Assembly: GCA_902475865.1 (NCBI GenBank)
Contig: CABSBK010000093.1
Span: 1 to 5,400, forward strand
From: an uncultured Collinsella sp.
Lineage (GTDB): Bacteria; Actinomycetota; Coriobacteriia; Coriobacteriales; Coriobacteriaceae
Direction of reading: 5' to 3'
Length of the DNA: 5,400 nucleotides
Shown here: positions 1-5,400 of the stretch, piece by piece
Numbering within the stretch: the first letter of the stretch is position 1
Layout: each line of letters starts with the position of its first letter
The notes under the pieces: generated by a model
Database searches by the model: none
Seen by the model: the letters and a program-made list of their open reading frames with translations, nothing else
Told to the model about the DNA's origin: nothing
Made by a program: the position numbers and the translations under genes

Positions 1-42
1 TCTGCCGCGGGACGTCTTCTGCCCTTTAAGGCTGAATTTAGC

Positions 43-50
43 GAGAGAGG
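43..50 (+). promoter_or_regulatory. Ribosome binding site of the MurE-type ligase
   Basis: The purine run GAGAGAGG ends seven bases before the ATG at 58. It supports that start over the later in-frame Met12 (position 91), which has no comparable site. No promoter is evident in the 57 bases before the gene, so transcription probably enters from outside the window. Confidence 0.65.
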
Positions 51-57
51 TCTTTGT

Positions 58-1575
58 ATGTCGAGTCCGACACAAGAGAAGCTAACTCTGATGCGCTATA
101 TAGAGTTGCTCGAGGAAGATGACCTTGTTGTTTCCAGACCGAGTGCTTCGTGCGACCAGCGCATTGAGTTTGCGACTGATGACTCGCGCCAGGTGCGTCC
201 GGGCACGTTGTTTGTCTGCAAGGGCCGTGCGTTTAAGCGCGAGTACCTGCTTTCGGCAATCGCCGATGGCGCCGTGGCCTACGTTTCCGAGGTCGATTAC
301 GATGTTGATCTTCCCGCGGTGATTGTGAGCGATATTCGTCGCACGCTCGCCGTGGTGGCAGATGCCTTTTATGGGCACCCGTCGGGTAAGGTGAAGGTCT
401 GCGCCTTTACAGGCACCAAGGGCAAGTCGACCTGCAGCTTATATCTGCGCGGCATCCTCGCCAACGAGGCCAAGCTTACGGGCTGTCATCGACCCGCTCT
501 TAATACGGGCATTGAGTTCGACGACGGCATCGAGACGGGCCCTTCCAAGCTGACGACCCCCGAATCCTTCCTGCTGCAGTCTCGCATCGCACATGCTGCG
601 GAGGCGGGTGCCCCGTGGCTGGTTATGGAGGCATCGAGTCAGGGCCTCAAATACGAGCGCACGGGCAAGATTGACTTTGAAGTCGGCGCCTTTACCAATA
701 TCGGCGAGGATCACATTTCGCCGATTGAGCATCCGACGCTCGAGGATTACTTTGCCAGTAAGCTCAAAATCTTCTCGCAGAGTCGTTTTGCCGTGGTCAA
801 TCTCGATATGGATAAGGTCGATCGCGTGGTCGAGGCGGCATCTCGTTGCGAACGTACGGTGACGTTCTCCCTGACCGACGAGCGTGCCGACGTGCTTGCG
901 CTGGCGATTCGCAATGGCGACTGCGGCGTGGTGGCAACGGTGCGCACGCCCCGCTTTACGCGCGACATTGTGATTCCCACGCCGGTTAAGTTCAATGTGT
1001 CCAACGCGCTTGCCGCTATTGCCTGCGCCGAGGCCCTGGGTATTTCCGAAGAGGGCATCGTCCATGGCTTTGAGGGCGTCTTCGTTCCCGGCCGTATGGA
1101 GCTCTATCCGTCCGTATCGGGCAAAATCTTGGGCGTTGTCGATTTTGCACATAACGGCATGAGCCTCGAGACGCTCCTGCGTGACTTGCGCGAGAACTAT
1201 CCCGAGCGCGAGCTGGCGGTTGTATTTGGCGCTACGGGCGGTAAGGGTGTCGATCGACGCACCACGATGGGCATCGCCGCTGGCAAGTATGCCGACCGAA
1301 TCGTGATTACCGAGGATGACCCCGGCCCCGAGGATGTTGAGGACATCTGCGCCGAGATCGCGCGCAACGTTCAAGCGCAGGGAAATGATAACTGGCAAAT
1401 CGTGACGGATCGCGTTGCCGCTATCGAGACTGCCGTGCGCGAAACCGTCCGTCCTGCCGTGGTCATCGTGACCGGTAAGGGCGAGGAAGAGCGTATGCTG
1501 CGCAAGAACGGACCCGAGCCGTGTGAGCGCGACGGTTCGATTCTCAAGCGCACCCTTGCGGCGTACGACGCCTAG
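58..1575 (+). CDS. murE: MurE-type Mur ligase (UDP-N-acetylmuramyl-tripeptide synthetase family)
   Basis: This is a cytoplasmic ATP-dependent ligase of the Mur family. MurE adds the third, usually diamino, acid to UDP-MurNAc-L-Ala-D-Glu during peptidoglycan synthesis. At 505 residues it has the three-domain MurE length. Visible motifs: an N-terminal substrate-binding part (about 35-108), the P-loop GTKGKST (119-125), TTPES (166-170), MEASSQGL (190-197), TNIGEDHI (213-220), YFASKLKIF with the probable carbamylated Lys235, VPGRMELY (344-350), DFAHNGMSLE (362-371) and VTGKGEE (471-477). The E. coli-type DNPR motif that recognises meso-diaminopimelate reads DDPG (420-423), and GKGHE reads GKGEE, so the amino acid added is uncertain. 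The ATG at 58 has a GAGAGAGG ribosome site seven bases upstream. The frame stays open to the window edge, so a longer N-terminus cannot be formally excluded, and Met12 is an alternative. The downstream murI supports a cell-wall role. Family membership is clear; a MurE paralogue with another substrate is possible. Confidence 0.88.
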   Translation: MSSPTQEKLTLMRYIELLEEDDLVVSRPSASCDQRIEFATDDSRQVRPGTLFVCKGRAFKREYLLSAIADGAVAYVSEVDYDVDLPAVIVSDIRRTLAVVADAFYGHPSGKVKVCAFTGTKGKSTCSLYLRGILANEAKLTGCHRPALNTGIEFDDGIETGPSKLTTPESFLLQSRIAHAAEAGAPWLVMEASSQGLKYERTGKIDFEVGAFTNIGEDHISPIEHPTLEDYFASKLKIFSQSRFAVVNLDMDKVDRVVEAASRCERTVTFSLTDERADVLALAIRNGDCGVVATVRTPRFTRDIVIPTPVKFNVSNALAAIACAEALGISEEGIVHGFEGVFVPGRMELYPSVSGKILGVVDFAHNGMSLETLLRDLRENYPERELAVVFGATGGKGVDRRTTMGIAAGKYADRIVITEDDPGPEDVEDICAEIARNVQAQGNDNWQIVTDRVAAIETAVRETVRPAVVIVTGKGEEERMLRKNGPEPCERDGSILKRTLAAYDA

Positions 1576-1597
1576 ACCAAGCCCCTTCTATGTAAAC

Positions 1598-1604
1598 GGA
1601 GTGA
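1598..1604 (+). promoter_or_regulatory. Ribosome binding site that fixes the HAD phosphatase start
   Basis: GGAGTGA lies just before the ATG at 1607, with five bases between GGAG and the start. It argues against the upstream in-frame ATG at 1523, which would overlap the Mur ligase gene by 53 bases. It also argues against the GTG at 1601, which lies inside the site itself. Confidence 0.65.
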
Positions 1605-1606
1605 CC

Positions 1607-2518
1607 ATGTCCCACAACATCCTGCCGACCGTTGCCGAGCTTTCGGGCGAGATGCGCGAGCGCCTTGCCAAGGTCAAGTATGTCTTTACCGATCTGGACG
1701 CCACGATGCTCGCCCCCGGCTCGTGCGTGCTGCGCGATAACGACGGCAATCCCTCGACCAAGCTCGTCGAGGCGGTTGTCGCGCTCGCTCGTGCCGGCAT
1801 CCAGGTGGTCCCCACCTCGGGTCGCAATCGCACCATGATCCATGAGGACGCCCGCGTGCTCGGCCTCAACTCCTACATCGGCGAGATGGGCGGCCTGGTC
1901 ATGTACGACCTCAAGGCCAACGACTGGGAGTATCTGACGGGCGACATGCCCTACGACCCCGCCTGCGGTCTCACGCCGCACCAGGTGATCGAGCAGACCG
2001 GCGTGTGCGAGAAGATCCTTGCCCGCTGGCCGCACAAGATCGAGTACCACAACGACATGTCGACCGGCTACAAGTACCGTGAGGTCACTGTCGGCATGCG
2101 CGGCGATGTACCCGACGATGAGGTCCAGGCCATCCTGGATGAGGCCGGCTGCGGTCTGGTCTGGGCTTGCAACGGCCATCTGACTCACCTGTCCAAGCCG
2201 ACGACGCTCGAGCTTAATCGCGTCGAGGACGGCCGCGCCTTCAACATCAATCCGGCGGGTCTCAACAAAGGCGTTGCCATTGCGCGCTTCTGCGAGCACC
2301 TGGGGATCGAGCGCGAGGAGACGCTTGCGCTCGGCGACTCCGAGTCCGACTTCTACATGGCCGACCATGTTGGCATGTTCTGCCTGGTCGAGAACGGTCT
2401 GACGAGCGCCGGTGCCCCGGAGTTCTTGGACGCCTGCGACAATGCCTATATTACGCGCGGCAAGATTGTCGACGGTTGGGTGGCAACGGCCGAGCTGCTG
2501 GTCGCAGCCCGTTCGTAG
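1607..2518 (+). CDS. HAD-superfamily phosphatase, probable type IIB (Cof-like), substrate unknown
   Basis: This is a 303-residue soluble phosphohydrolase of the haloacid dehalogenase superfamily. All four HAD motifs are visible. Motif I is TDLDATML (28-35), with nucleophile Asp29 and acid/base Asp31. Motif II is PTSGRN (Thr70 or Ser71). Motif III is Lys221 in LNKGVAIA. Motif IV is GDSESD (243-248), which binds Mg2+. The roughly 145 residues between motifs II and III would hold a C2-type cap, as in Cof, sucrose-phosphate and mannosyl-phosphoglycerate phosphatases. The usual DGT of motif I is DAT. No signal peptide or membrane segment is seen. The ATG at 1607 is chosen because GGAG lies five bases upstream and the frame upstream of it only overlaps the Mur ligase gene. 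The gene lies 31 bases after that ligase and 51 before murI, so it is probably in the same operon. A role in sugar-phosphate or cell-wall precursor metabolism is a guess from position only. Confidence 0.85.
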   Translation: MSHNILPTVAELSGEMRERLAKVKYVFTDLDATMLAPGSCVLRDNDGNPSTKLVEAVVALARAGIQVVPTSGRNRTMIHEDARVLGLNSYIGEMGGLVMYDLKANDWEYLTGDMPYDPACGLTPHQVIEQTGVCEKILARWPHKIEYHNDMSTGYKYREVTVGMRGDVPDDEVQAILDEAGCGLVWACNGHLTHLSKPTTLELNRVEDGRAFNINPAGLNKGVAIARFCEHLGIEREETLALGDSESDFYMADHVGMFCLVENGLTSAGAPEFLDACDNAYITRGKIVDGWVATAELLVAARS

Positions 2519-2560
2519 CGCGACGCATCACGAGTGGTCGCATTTTTCGAGAGAGAATCT

Positions 2561-2567
2561 GGTGAGG
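2561..2567 (+). promoter_or_regulatory. Ribosome binding site deciding the murI start
   Basis: GGTGAGG lies just before the ATG at 2570. The GAGG alone would be only two bases from the start. GGTGA, however, matches the 3' half of the full consensus AGGAGGTGA, and in that alignment spacing is normal. This makes 2570 a better start than the GTG at 2534, which has no clear site. Confidence 0.5.
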
Positions 2568-2569
2568 TA

Positions 2570-3454
2570 ATGTCCGATATCGATAATCTGGCCGGGGACA
2601 CGCGTCCGATCGGCGTGTTCGACTCGGGCCTGGGCGGCCTGACGGTTGCGCGCGCGATCGCAACGGCGCTTCCGCACGAGTCCGTCTACTATTTCGGTGA
2701 CACTAAGCGCTGCCCTTATGGCACCCGCACCGAGGACGAGGTTCGCTCGTTTGCGCTGCAGGCGGGCCGCTGGCTATCGAGGCACGACGTTAAGATCATG
2801 GTCATCGCCTGTAACACGGCGACCGCCGCGGCCTTGCGTCTGGCTCAGCAGGTGCTCGACGTTCCCGTGATCGGCGTGATTGCCCCGGGCGCGCGCGCTG
2901 CCATTAACAGCACGCGTACGCGTCGCGTGGGCGTGCTGGCCACCAACCTCACCATTCGCTCGGGCGCCTACACACGCGCCATCCAGGACTTGGATGCTGG
3001 TGTCGATGTGTATGGCTGCCCGGCTTCGAGCTTTGTCGAGGTCGTCGAGCACGAGCTCGCCTCGGGCGCGCATCTGCAGGAGCAGTGGCTCGAGAACGAG
3101 GATATTTTTGATACGCCAGCCGTTCGCGCGCTGGTTGGCGCCACAGTCGAGCCGCTGCACGATCGTGGCATCGATACCGTGGTACTCGGCTGCACGCATT
3201 TCCCGCTGCTCGTGGGGCCTATTCGCCATGCGCTGGGTCCCGGAGTGCGCGTGGTGAGCTCCGCCGAGGAGACCACCCGCGAGCTGACCGATATCCTCAC
3301 GCGCCGCGAGCAGCTGGCGGGCGATACCGCCGAGCCGCAGCATCGCTTTGCCACCACGTCTGACAACATTGCCGAGTTTGCGGTGGCGGGTAGCTTTATC
3401 TTTGGCCAGCCGCTCAAAAGCATCGAGCATGTCGATATCGACGAACTCGGTTAG
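2570..3454 (+). CDS. murI: Glutamate racemase
   Basis: The enzyme interconverts L- and D-glutamate without a cofactor and supplies D-Glu for the second position of the peptidoglycan stem peptide, in the cytoplasm. The 294-residue product carries the family signatures in order: [13 protein letters not shown] (14-26, with Asp18-Ser19), [11 protein letters not shown] (41-51), [11 protein letters not shown] with catalytic Cys81, [12 protein letters not shown] (100-111), and LGCTHFPLL with the second catalytic Cys208 and His210. Length is slightly above the common 260-270 residues because of a short N-terminal lead and a C-terminal tail. The ATG at 2570 is preferred over the in-frame GTG at 2534: the racemase fold begins at about residue 12, and the bases before 2570 match the downstream half of a Shine-Dalgarno site. 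It follows the HAD gene by 51 bases and precedes rph by 53, consistent with one transcript also carrying the Mur ligase. Both catalytic cysteines are intact, so I expect an active enzyme. Confidence 0.95.
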   Translation: MSDIDNLAGDTRPIGVFDSGLGGLTVARAIATALPHESVYYFGDTKRCPYGTRTEDEVRSFALQAGRWLSRHDVKIMVIACNTATAAALRLAQQVLDVPVIGVIAPGARAAINSTRTRRVGVLATNLTIRSGAYTRAIQDLDAGVDVYGCPASSFVEVVEHELASGAHLQEQWLENEDIFDTPAVRALVGATVEPLHDRGIDTVVLGCTHFPLLVGPIRHALGPGVRVVSSAEETTRELTDILTRREQLAGDTAEPQHRFATTSDNIAEFAVAGSFIFGQPLKSIEHVDIDELG

Positions 3455-3507
3455 GCTCGCAATGTCGCCGGAGGCTTCGCCACATCTTTTGCCGAAAGGA
3501 TAGTTCC

Positions 3508-4233
3508 ATGGAATACATGCAGGTCAACCGCGCCAACGGCCGCGCCGCCAACGAGCTGCGCCCCGTTAAGCTCACCCGCGGCGTCATGAAGCACGCCCAC
3601 GGCTCGTGCCTGGCGGAGTTCGGCGACACGCGCGTACTGTGCGCCGCCACCATCGAGGAGGGTGTGCCGGGTTGGCGCAAGGGCGCCAAGGCCGGCTGGG
3701 TAACGGCGGAATATGCGATGCTGCCGGCCTCGACCGGTAAACGCTGCAAGCGCGAGCATGCCAACCGCAAGGGCCGCTCCATGGAGATCGAGCGGCTTAT
3801 CGGCCGCAGTCTGCGTACCGTCGTCAACATGAAGGCGCTCGGCGAGTACACCGTTACCGTCGACTGCGATGTGATCCAGGCCGATGGCGGCACGCGTACG
3901 GCGAGCATTACCGGTGCCTGGTTGGCGCTGCACGACGCCCTTGCCATGTGGGTCGAGGCGGGCAAACTCGAGCGCATCCCGCTCACGGGCCAGGTTGCCG
4001 CCATTTCCATGGGCGTCGTCGACGGCAACACCCTGCTCGACTTGGATTATTCCGAGGACAGCCACGCCGAGGTCGACATGAACCTCGTCGCCACCGATTC
4101 CGGTGAGATGATCGAACTCCAGGGTACCGGCGAGCAGGCGCCCTTCGACCGCAAGCGTCTCAACGCTCTGCTCGACCTGGGTGACAAGGGTATCGCCGAG
4201 CTCATCGAGCTTCAGCGCCAAGCCCTCGCCTAA
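3508..4233 (+). CDS. rph: Ribonuclease PH (tRNA nucleotidyltransferase)
   Basis: RNase PH is a phosphorolytic 3'-to-5' exoribonuclease that trims the 3' ends of tRNA precursors, releasing nucleoside diphosphates. It normally works as a hexameric ring in the cytoplasm. The 241-residue product matches the family's usual length and spans the whole domain. Visible signatures: [18 protein letters not shown] (8-25), [15 protein letters not shown] (31-45), [10 protein letters not shown] (64-73), the basic segment ending [15 protein letters not shown] with probable phosphate-binding Arg90, [19 protein letters not shown] (119-137), and [12 protein letters not shown] with the metal-site acids Asp184 and Asp190. 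The start at 3508 has AAAGGA seven bases upstream. A second Met at residue 4 is less well spaced. The gene lies 53 bases after murI. Its neighbour rdgB is a frequent partner of rph in Gram-positive bacteria (general knowledge). The stop codon overlaps an inverted repeat that may end the transcript. No key residue appears missing. Confidence 0.96.
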   Translation: MEYMQVNRANGRAANELRPVKLTRGVMKHAHGSCLAEFGDTRVLCAATIEEGVPGWRKGAKAGWVTAEYAMLPASTGKRCKREHANRKGRSMEIERLIGRSLRTVVNMKALGEYTVTVDCDVIQADGGTRTASITGAWLALHDALAMWVEAGKLERIPLTGQVAAISMGVVDGNTLLDLDYSEDSHAEVDMNLVATDSGEMIELQGTGEQAPFDRKRLNALLDLGDKGIAELIELQRQALA

Positions 4234-4268
4234 CCTGCCAAAAAGGGACAGGTTTATTTTGGCAGGTT
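4232..4268. repeat. Perfect 12-bp inverted repeat with a 13-base loop, REP-like
   Basis: AACCTGCCAAAA (4232-4243) is the exact reverse complement of TTTTGGCAGGTT (4257-4268). The loop (4244-4256) contains GGGACAGGTTT, which holds another copy of CAGGTT (4249-4254). The left arm's AACCTG can therefore pair with either of two right-hand copies (4249-4254 or 4263-4268). The first two bases of the repeat are the last two of the rph stop codon. A compact palindrome right after a stop codon, with a second nested copy of its own tip, is typical of dispersed intergenic repeats (REP-like). This cannot be proved from one copy. Confidence 0.85.
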
Positions 4269-4272
4269 TTAT
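4234..4272 (+). terminator. Possible intrinsic terminator after rph
   Basis: The GC part of the stem, CCTGCC (4234-4239) with GGCAGG (4261-4266), extends inward through four A-T pairs. It is followed by TTTTAT (4267-4272), which would give a short U tract. This fits a Rho-independent terminator just behind the rph stop. Against it: the U run is short (four T, then A), the loop is 13 bases, and the next gene on the same strand follows closely. It may therefore only attenuate transcription. Confidence 0.45.
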
Positions 4273-4295
4273 CTGGGAAAACGTCGAAGTATAAG
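4268..4295 (+). promoter_or_regulatory. Weak candidate promoter in the rdgB leader
   Basis: TATAAG (4290-4295) resembles a -10 box. With TTTATC (4268-4273) as a poor -35, the spacer is 16 bases. A start near 4302 would leave an untranslated leader of about 80 bases before rdgB. The -35 matches consensus at only about three positions, so the call rests mainly on position behind the possible terminator. The rest of the 146-base gap (4296-4366) shows only short, weak complementary segments such as GCCGA (4323-4327) with TCGGC (4347-4351), which I do not call. Confidence 0.2.
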
Positions 4296-4366
4296 ACTGC
4301 CGTTGATCGAGACGGGAGAGAGGCCGAAGTCCTCGTCGTCCTCAACTCGGCATTGCTATAGAGACA

Positions 4367-4373
4367 AAGGAGG
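4367..4373 (+). promoter_or_regulatory. Strong ribosome binding site of rdgB
   Basis: AAGGAGG is a near-perfect Shine-Dalgarno sequence, six bases before the ATG at 4380. It is the best such site in the window. It fixes the start at 4380 even though this gives the protein an N-terminal lead of about 16 residues before the family's first conserved strand. Confidence 0.85.
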
Positions 4374-4379
4374 CCAGCT

Positions 4380-5021
4380 ATGGCACTTGAGAAGATTGAC
4401 ATCGACACCCTCGACCCGGCGGCGACCATCGTCGTGGCAACCGGCAACGCCCATAAGCTCACCGAGATCGAGGCCATTTTGGGCAAGGTCATGCCCGAGG
4501 TGCGCTTTGTGGCGCTCGGTCAGCTGGGCGATTTTGAGGACCCCGAGGAAAACGGCACGACGTTTTTGGAGAACGCCATCATCAAGGCGCAGGCTGCCGT
4601 TGAGGAGACGGGCCTTATGGCCATCGCCGACGATTCTGGCTTGGTCGTCGACGCGCTGGACGGCGAGCCGGGCGTGTATAGCGCGCGCTATGCGGGCGTG
4701 CATGGCGACGATGCCGCCAACAACGCCAAGCTTCTCGTTAACCTAGAAGGCGTGGCAGACGAGGATCGTACCGCGCGCTTTATGAGCGTCGTCGCGCTTA
4801 TCGATACGGACGGCCTGGTCACCTATGGCGAGGGCGCCTGCGAGGGCGTTATCGCGCACGAGGGCCGCGGCGATCACGGCTTTGGCTACGACCCGCTGTT
4901 CCTGCCGGTCGATACGCCGGGCAAGACCATGGCCGAGCTCACGGCGGACGAGAAGAACGCCATTAGCCATCGTTTCCATGCGCTCGAGCATCTGTCCGCC
5001 AAGCTGACGGGCGAGGAGTAG
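4380..5021 (+). CDS. rdgB: XTP/dITP pyrophosphatase (RdgB/HAM1 family, non-canonical purine NTP hydrolase)
   Basis: The enzyme hydrolyses ITP, dITP and XTP to the monophosphate plus pyrophosphate, keeping deaminated purines out of DNA and RNA. It is normally a cytoplasmic Mg2+-dependent homodimer. The 213-residue product shows the family motifs in order: IVVATGNAHKLTEI (17-30, triphosphate-binding TGNxxK), FLENAIIKA (62-70), MAIADDSGLVVDAL with the probable catalytic acid pair Asp84-Asp85, GVYSARYAG (98-106), GFGYDPLF (167-174, base recognition), and SHRFHAL (196-202). It is about 15 residues longer than the common 195-200 because of residues 1-16, but a very good ribosome site supports this start. 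The gene follows rph after a 146-base gap and runs into dtd with only three bases between them, so rdgB and dtd are very likely co-translated. No essential motif is altered. Confidence 0.95.
   Translation: MALEKIDIDTLDPAATIVVATGNAHKLTEIEAILGKVMPEVRFVALGQLGDFEDPEENGTTFLENAIIKAQAAVEETGLMAIADDSGLVVDALDGEPGVYSARYAGVHGDDAANNAKLLVNLEGVADEDRTARFMSVVALIDTDGLVTYGEGACEGVIAHEGRGDHGFGYDPLFLPVDTPGKTMAELTADEKNAISHRFHALEHLSAKLTGEE
5013..5018 (+). promoter_or_regulatory. Ribosome binding site of dtd inside the end of rdgB
   Basis: GAGGAG forms the last two sense codons of rdgB (Glu-Glu) and lies six bases before the GTG at 5025. This supports a GTG start for dtd and translational coupling of the two genes. 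Confidence 0.7.
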
Positions 5022-5024
5022 ACC

Positions 5025-5400
5025 GTGCGTGCGGTGGTGCAGCGCGTGCTCAACGCCGGCGTGACGGTCGACGGCGAGTGCGTGGGCCGTATTGGACGCG
5101 GCTACCTGGTGCTGCTGGGCGTGGGCCACGGCGACACACGCGCCGAAGCCGACAAGCTGTGGAGCAAGCTCCGCGGGCTGCGTATCAACGAGGACGAGAA
5201 TGGCAAGACCAACTTGGCGCTGGCCGATGTCGACGGCGAGGTACTCGTGGTGTCGCAGTTCACGCTGTTTGCCGACTGCCGCCACGGCCGCCGTCCGTCG
5301 TTTACGGATGCCGGCGCGCCCGATGTCGCTAACGAACTTTACGAGTATTTTCTGACGCTCGTCGCCCAGGACGTTGAGCATGTGGCGCACGGTATCTTTG
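5025..5400 (+). CDS. dtd: D-aminoacyl-tRNA deacylase, 3' end outside the window
   Basis: Dtd removes D-amino acids (and glycine mischarged on tRNA-Ala) from tRNA, a chiral proofreading step in the cytoplasm. I translated 125 residues from the GTG at 5025 to the window end. The reading matches the family along its length: start-RAVVQRVLNAGVTVDGE, GRIGRGYLVLLGVGHGDT (21-38), LRINEDENGKTNLALAD (52-68), the active-site segment VSQFTLFAD (76-84), GRRPSF (88-93), ELYEYF (104-109) and HGIF at the edge. The family is usually about 145-150 residues, so about 20-25 residues are missing, including the C-terminal Gly-cisPro motif (NxGPVT) that excludes L-amino acids. The start is three bases after the rdgB stop with a GAGGAG site six bases upstream. 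The gene has no ATG start and no stop in the window, so automatic ORF calling may miss it. There is no internal stop or frameshift in the visible part. Confidence 0.93.
   Translation, partial: MRAVVQRVLNAGVTVDGECVGRIGRGYLVLLGVGHGDTRAEADKLWSKLRGLRINEDENGKTNLALADVDGEVLVVSQFTLFADCRHGRRPSFTDAGAPDVANELYEYFLTLVAQDVEHVAHGIF

Noticed and set aside
1..57. Possible end of an upstream gene (stop TAA at 27-29, or at 83-85 in another frame)
   Set aside because: All frames are too short here to recognise a product, and no choice can be made without upstream sequence.
439..1398. Long minus-strand open frame (319 codons) opposite the Mur ligase gene
   Set aside because: It has no recognisable protein motifs and lies wholly opposite a gene with clear Mur ligase motifs. 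GC-rich third positions leave few stops on the opposite strand.
1523..1606. Longer N-terminus for the HAD gene from the ATG at 1523
   Set aside because: It would overlap the Mur ligase gene by 53 bases, adds residues unlike the family, and lacks a ribosome site, whereas the ATG at 1607 has one.
1544..2368. Minus-strand open frame (274 codons) opposite the HAD gene
   Set aside because: It is a shadow of the HAD gene, rich in Val/Ala/Gly/His/Asp as expected from reverse-complemented GC-rich codons, with no motif.
2534..2569. GTG start for murI adding 12 residues
   Set aside because: No clear ribosome site precedes it, and the extra residues lie outside the conserved racemase fold.
3468..3480. 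Small GGC-TTC-GCC hairpin before rph
   Set aside because: Only three base pairs, flanked by mismatches and without a U tract; too weak for a terminator.
3451..4221. Minus-strand open frame (256 codons) opposite rph
   Set aside because: RNase PH on the + strand is unmistakable, and the antisense product has no family features.
4303..4746. Plus-strand open frame (147 codons) overlapping the start of rdgB
   Set aside because: An Arg/Ser/Thr-rich off-frame reading of rdgB with no motif or ribosome site.
4743..5390. Minus-strand open frame (215 codons) opposite the end of rdgB and dtd
   Set aside because: Both + strand genes carry full family motifs through this stretch; the antisense frame is a composition effect.

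Overview
The window looks like an ordinary chromosomal housekeeping segment from a GC-rich bacterium. Every gene is on the + strand and they are tightly packed. GC-rich third codon positions, frequent GTG/GCC/GAC codons and the protein sequences suggest an actinobacterial genome. My best guess is the Coriobacteriia (Collinsella-like), but this rests on general resemblance and not on a search.

Layout, left to right: (1) 58-1575, a MurE-type Mur ligase (peptidoglycan precursor synthesis); (2) 1607-2518, a HAD-superfamily phosphatase of unknown substrate; (3) 2570-3454, glutamate racemase (murI), which makes D-glutamate for the same pathway; (4) 3508-4233, RNase PH (rph), a tRNA 3'-end processing enzyme; (5) a 146-base gap that opens with a perfect 12-bp inverted repeat overlapping the rph stop codon; (6) 4380-5021, the XTP/dITP pyrophosphatase (rdgB/HAM1 family), which cleans the nucleotide pool; (7) from 5025 to beyond the window end, D-aminoacyl-tRNA deacylase (dtd). 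The dtd gene starts at GTG three bases after the rdgB stop and lacks only its C-terminal end here.

The first four genes are separated by 31, 51 and 53 bases, each with a recognisable ribosome binding site, so co-transcription is likely. The gap before rdgB is the only place where the transcript could plausibly be cut and restarted. Two themes are mixed: cell-wall precursors (Mur ligase, MurI) and RNA/nucleotide quality control (RNase PH, RdgB, Dtd). MurI and Dtd also share a D-amino-acid link: one makes D-Glu, the other clears D-aminoacyl-tRNA.

I do not see a new biological system here. The points most worth a second look are the MurE-type ligase, whose diaminopimelate-recognition motif is replaced (DDPG instead of DNPR), and the compact palindrome after rph, which looks like either a terminator or a dispersed REP-like repeat. 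No tRNA, rRNA, CRISPR, insertion sequence or other mobile gene is visible.
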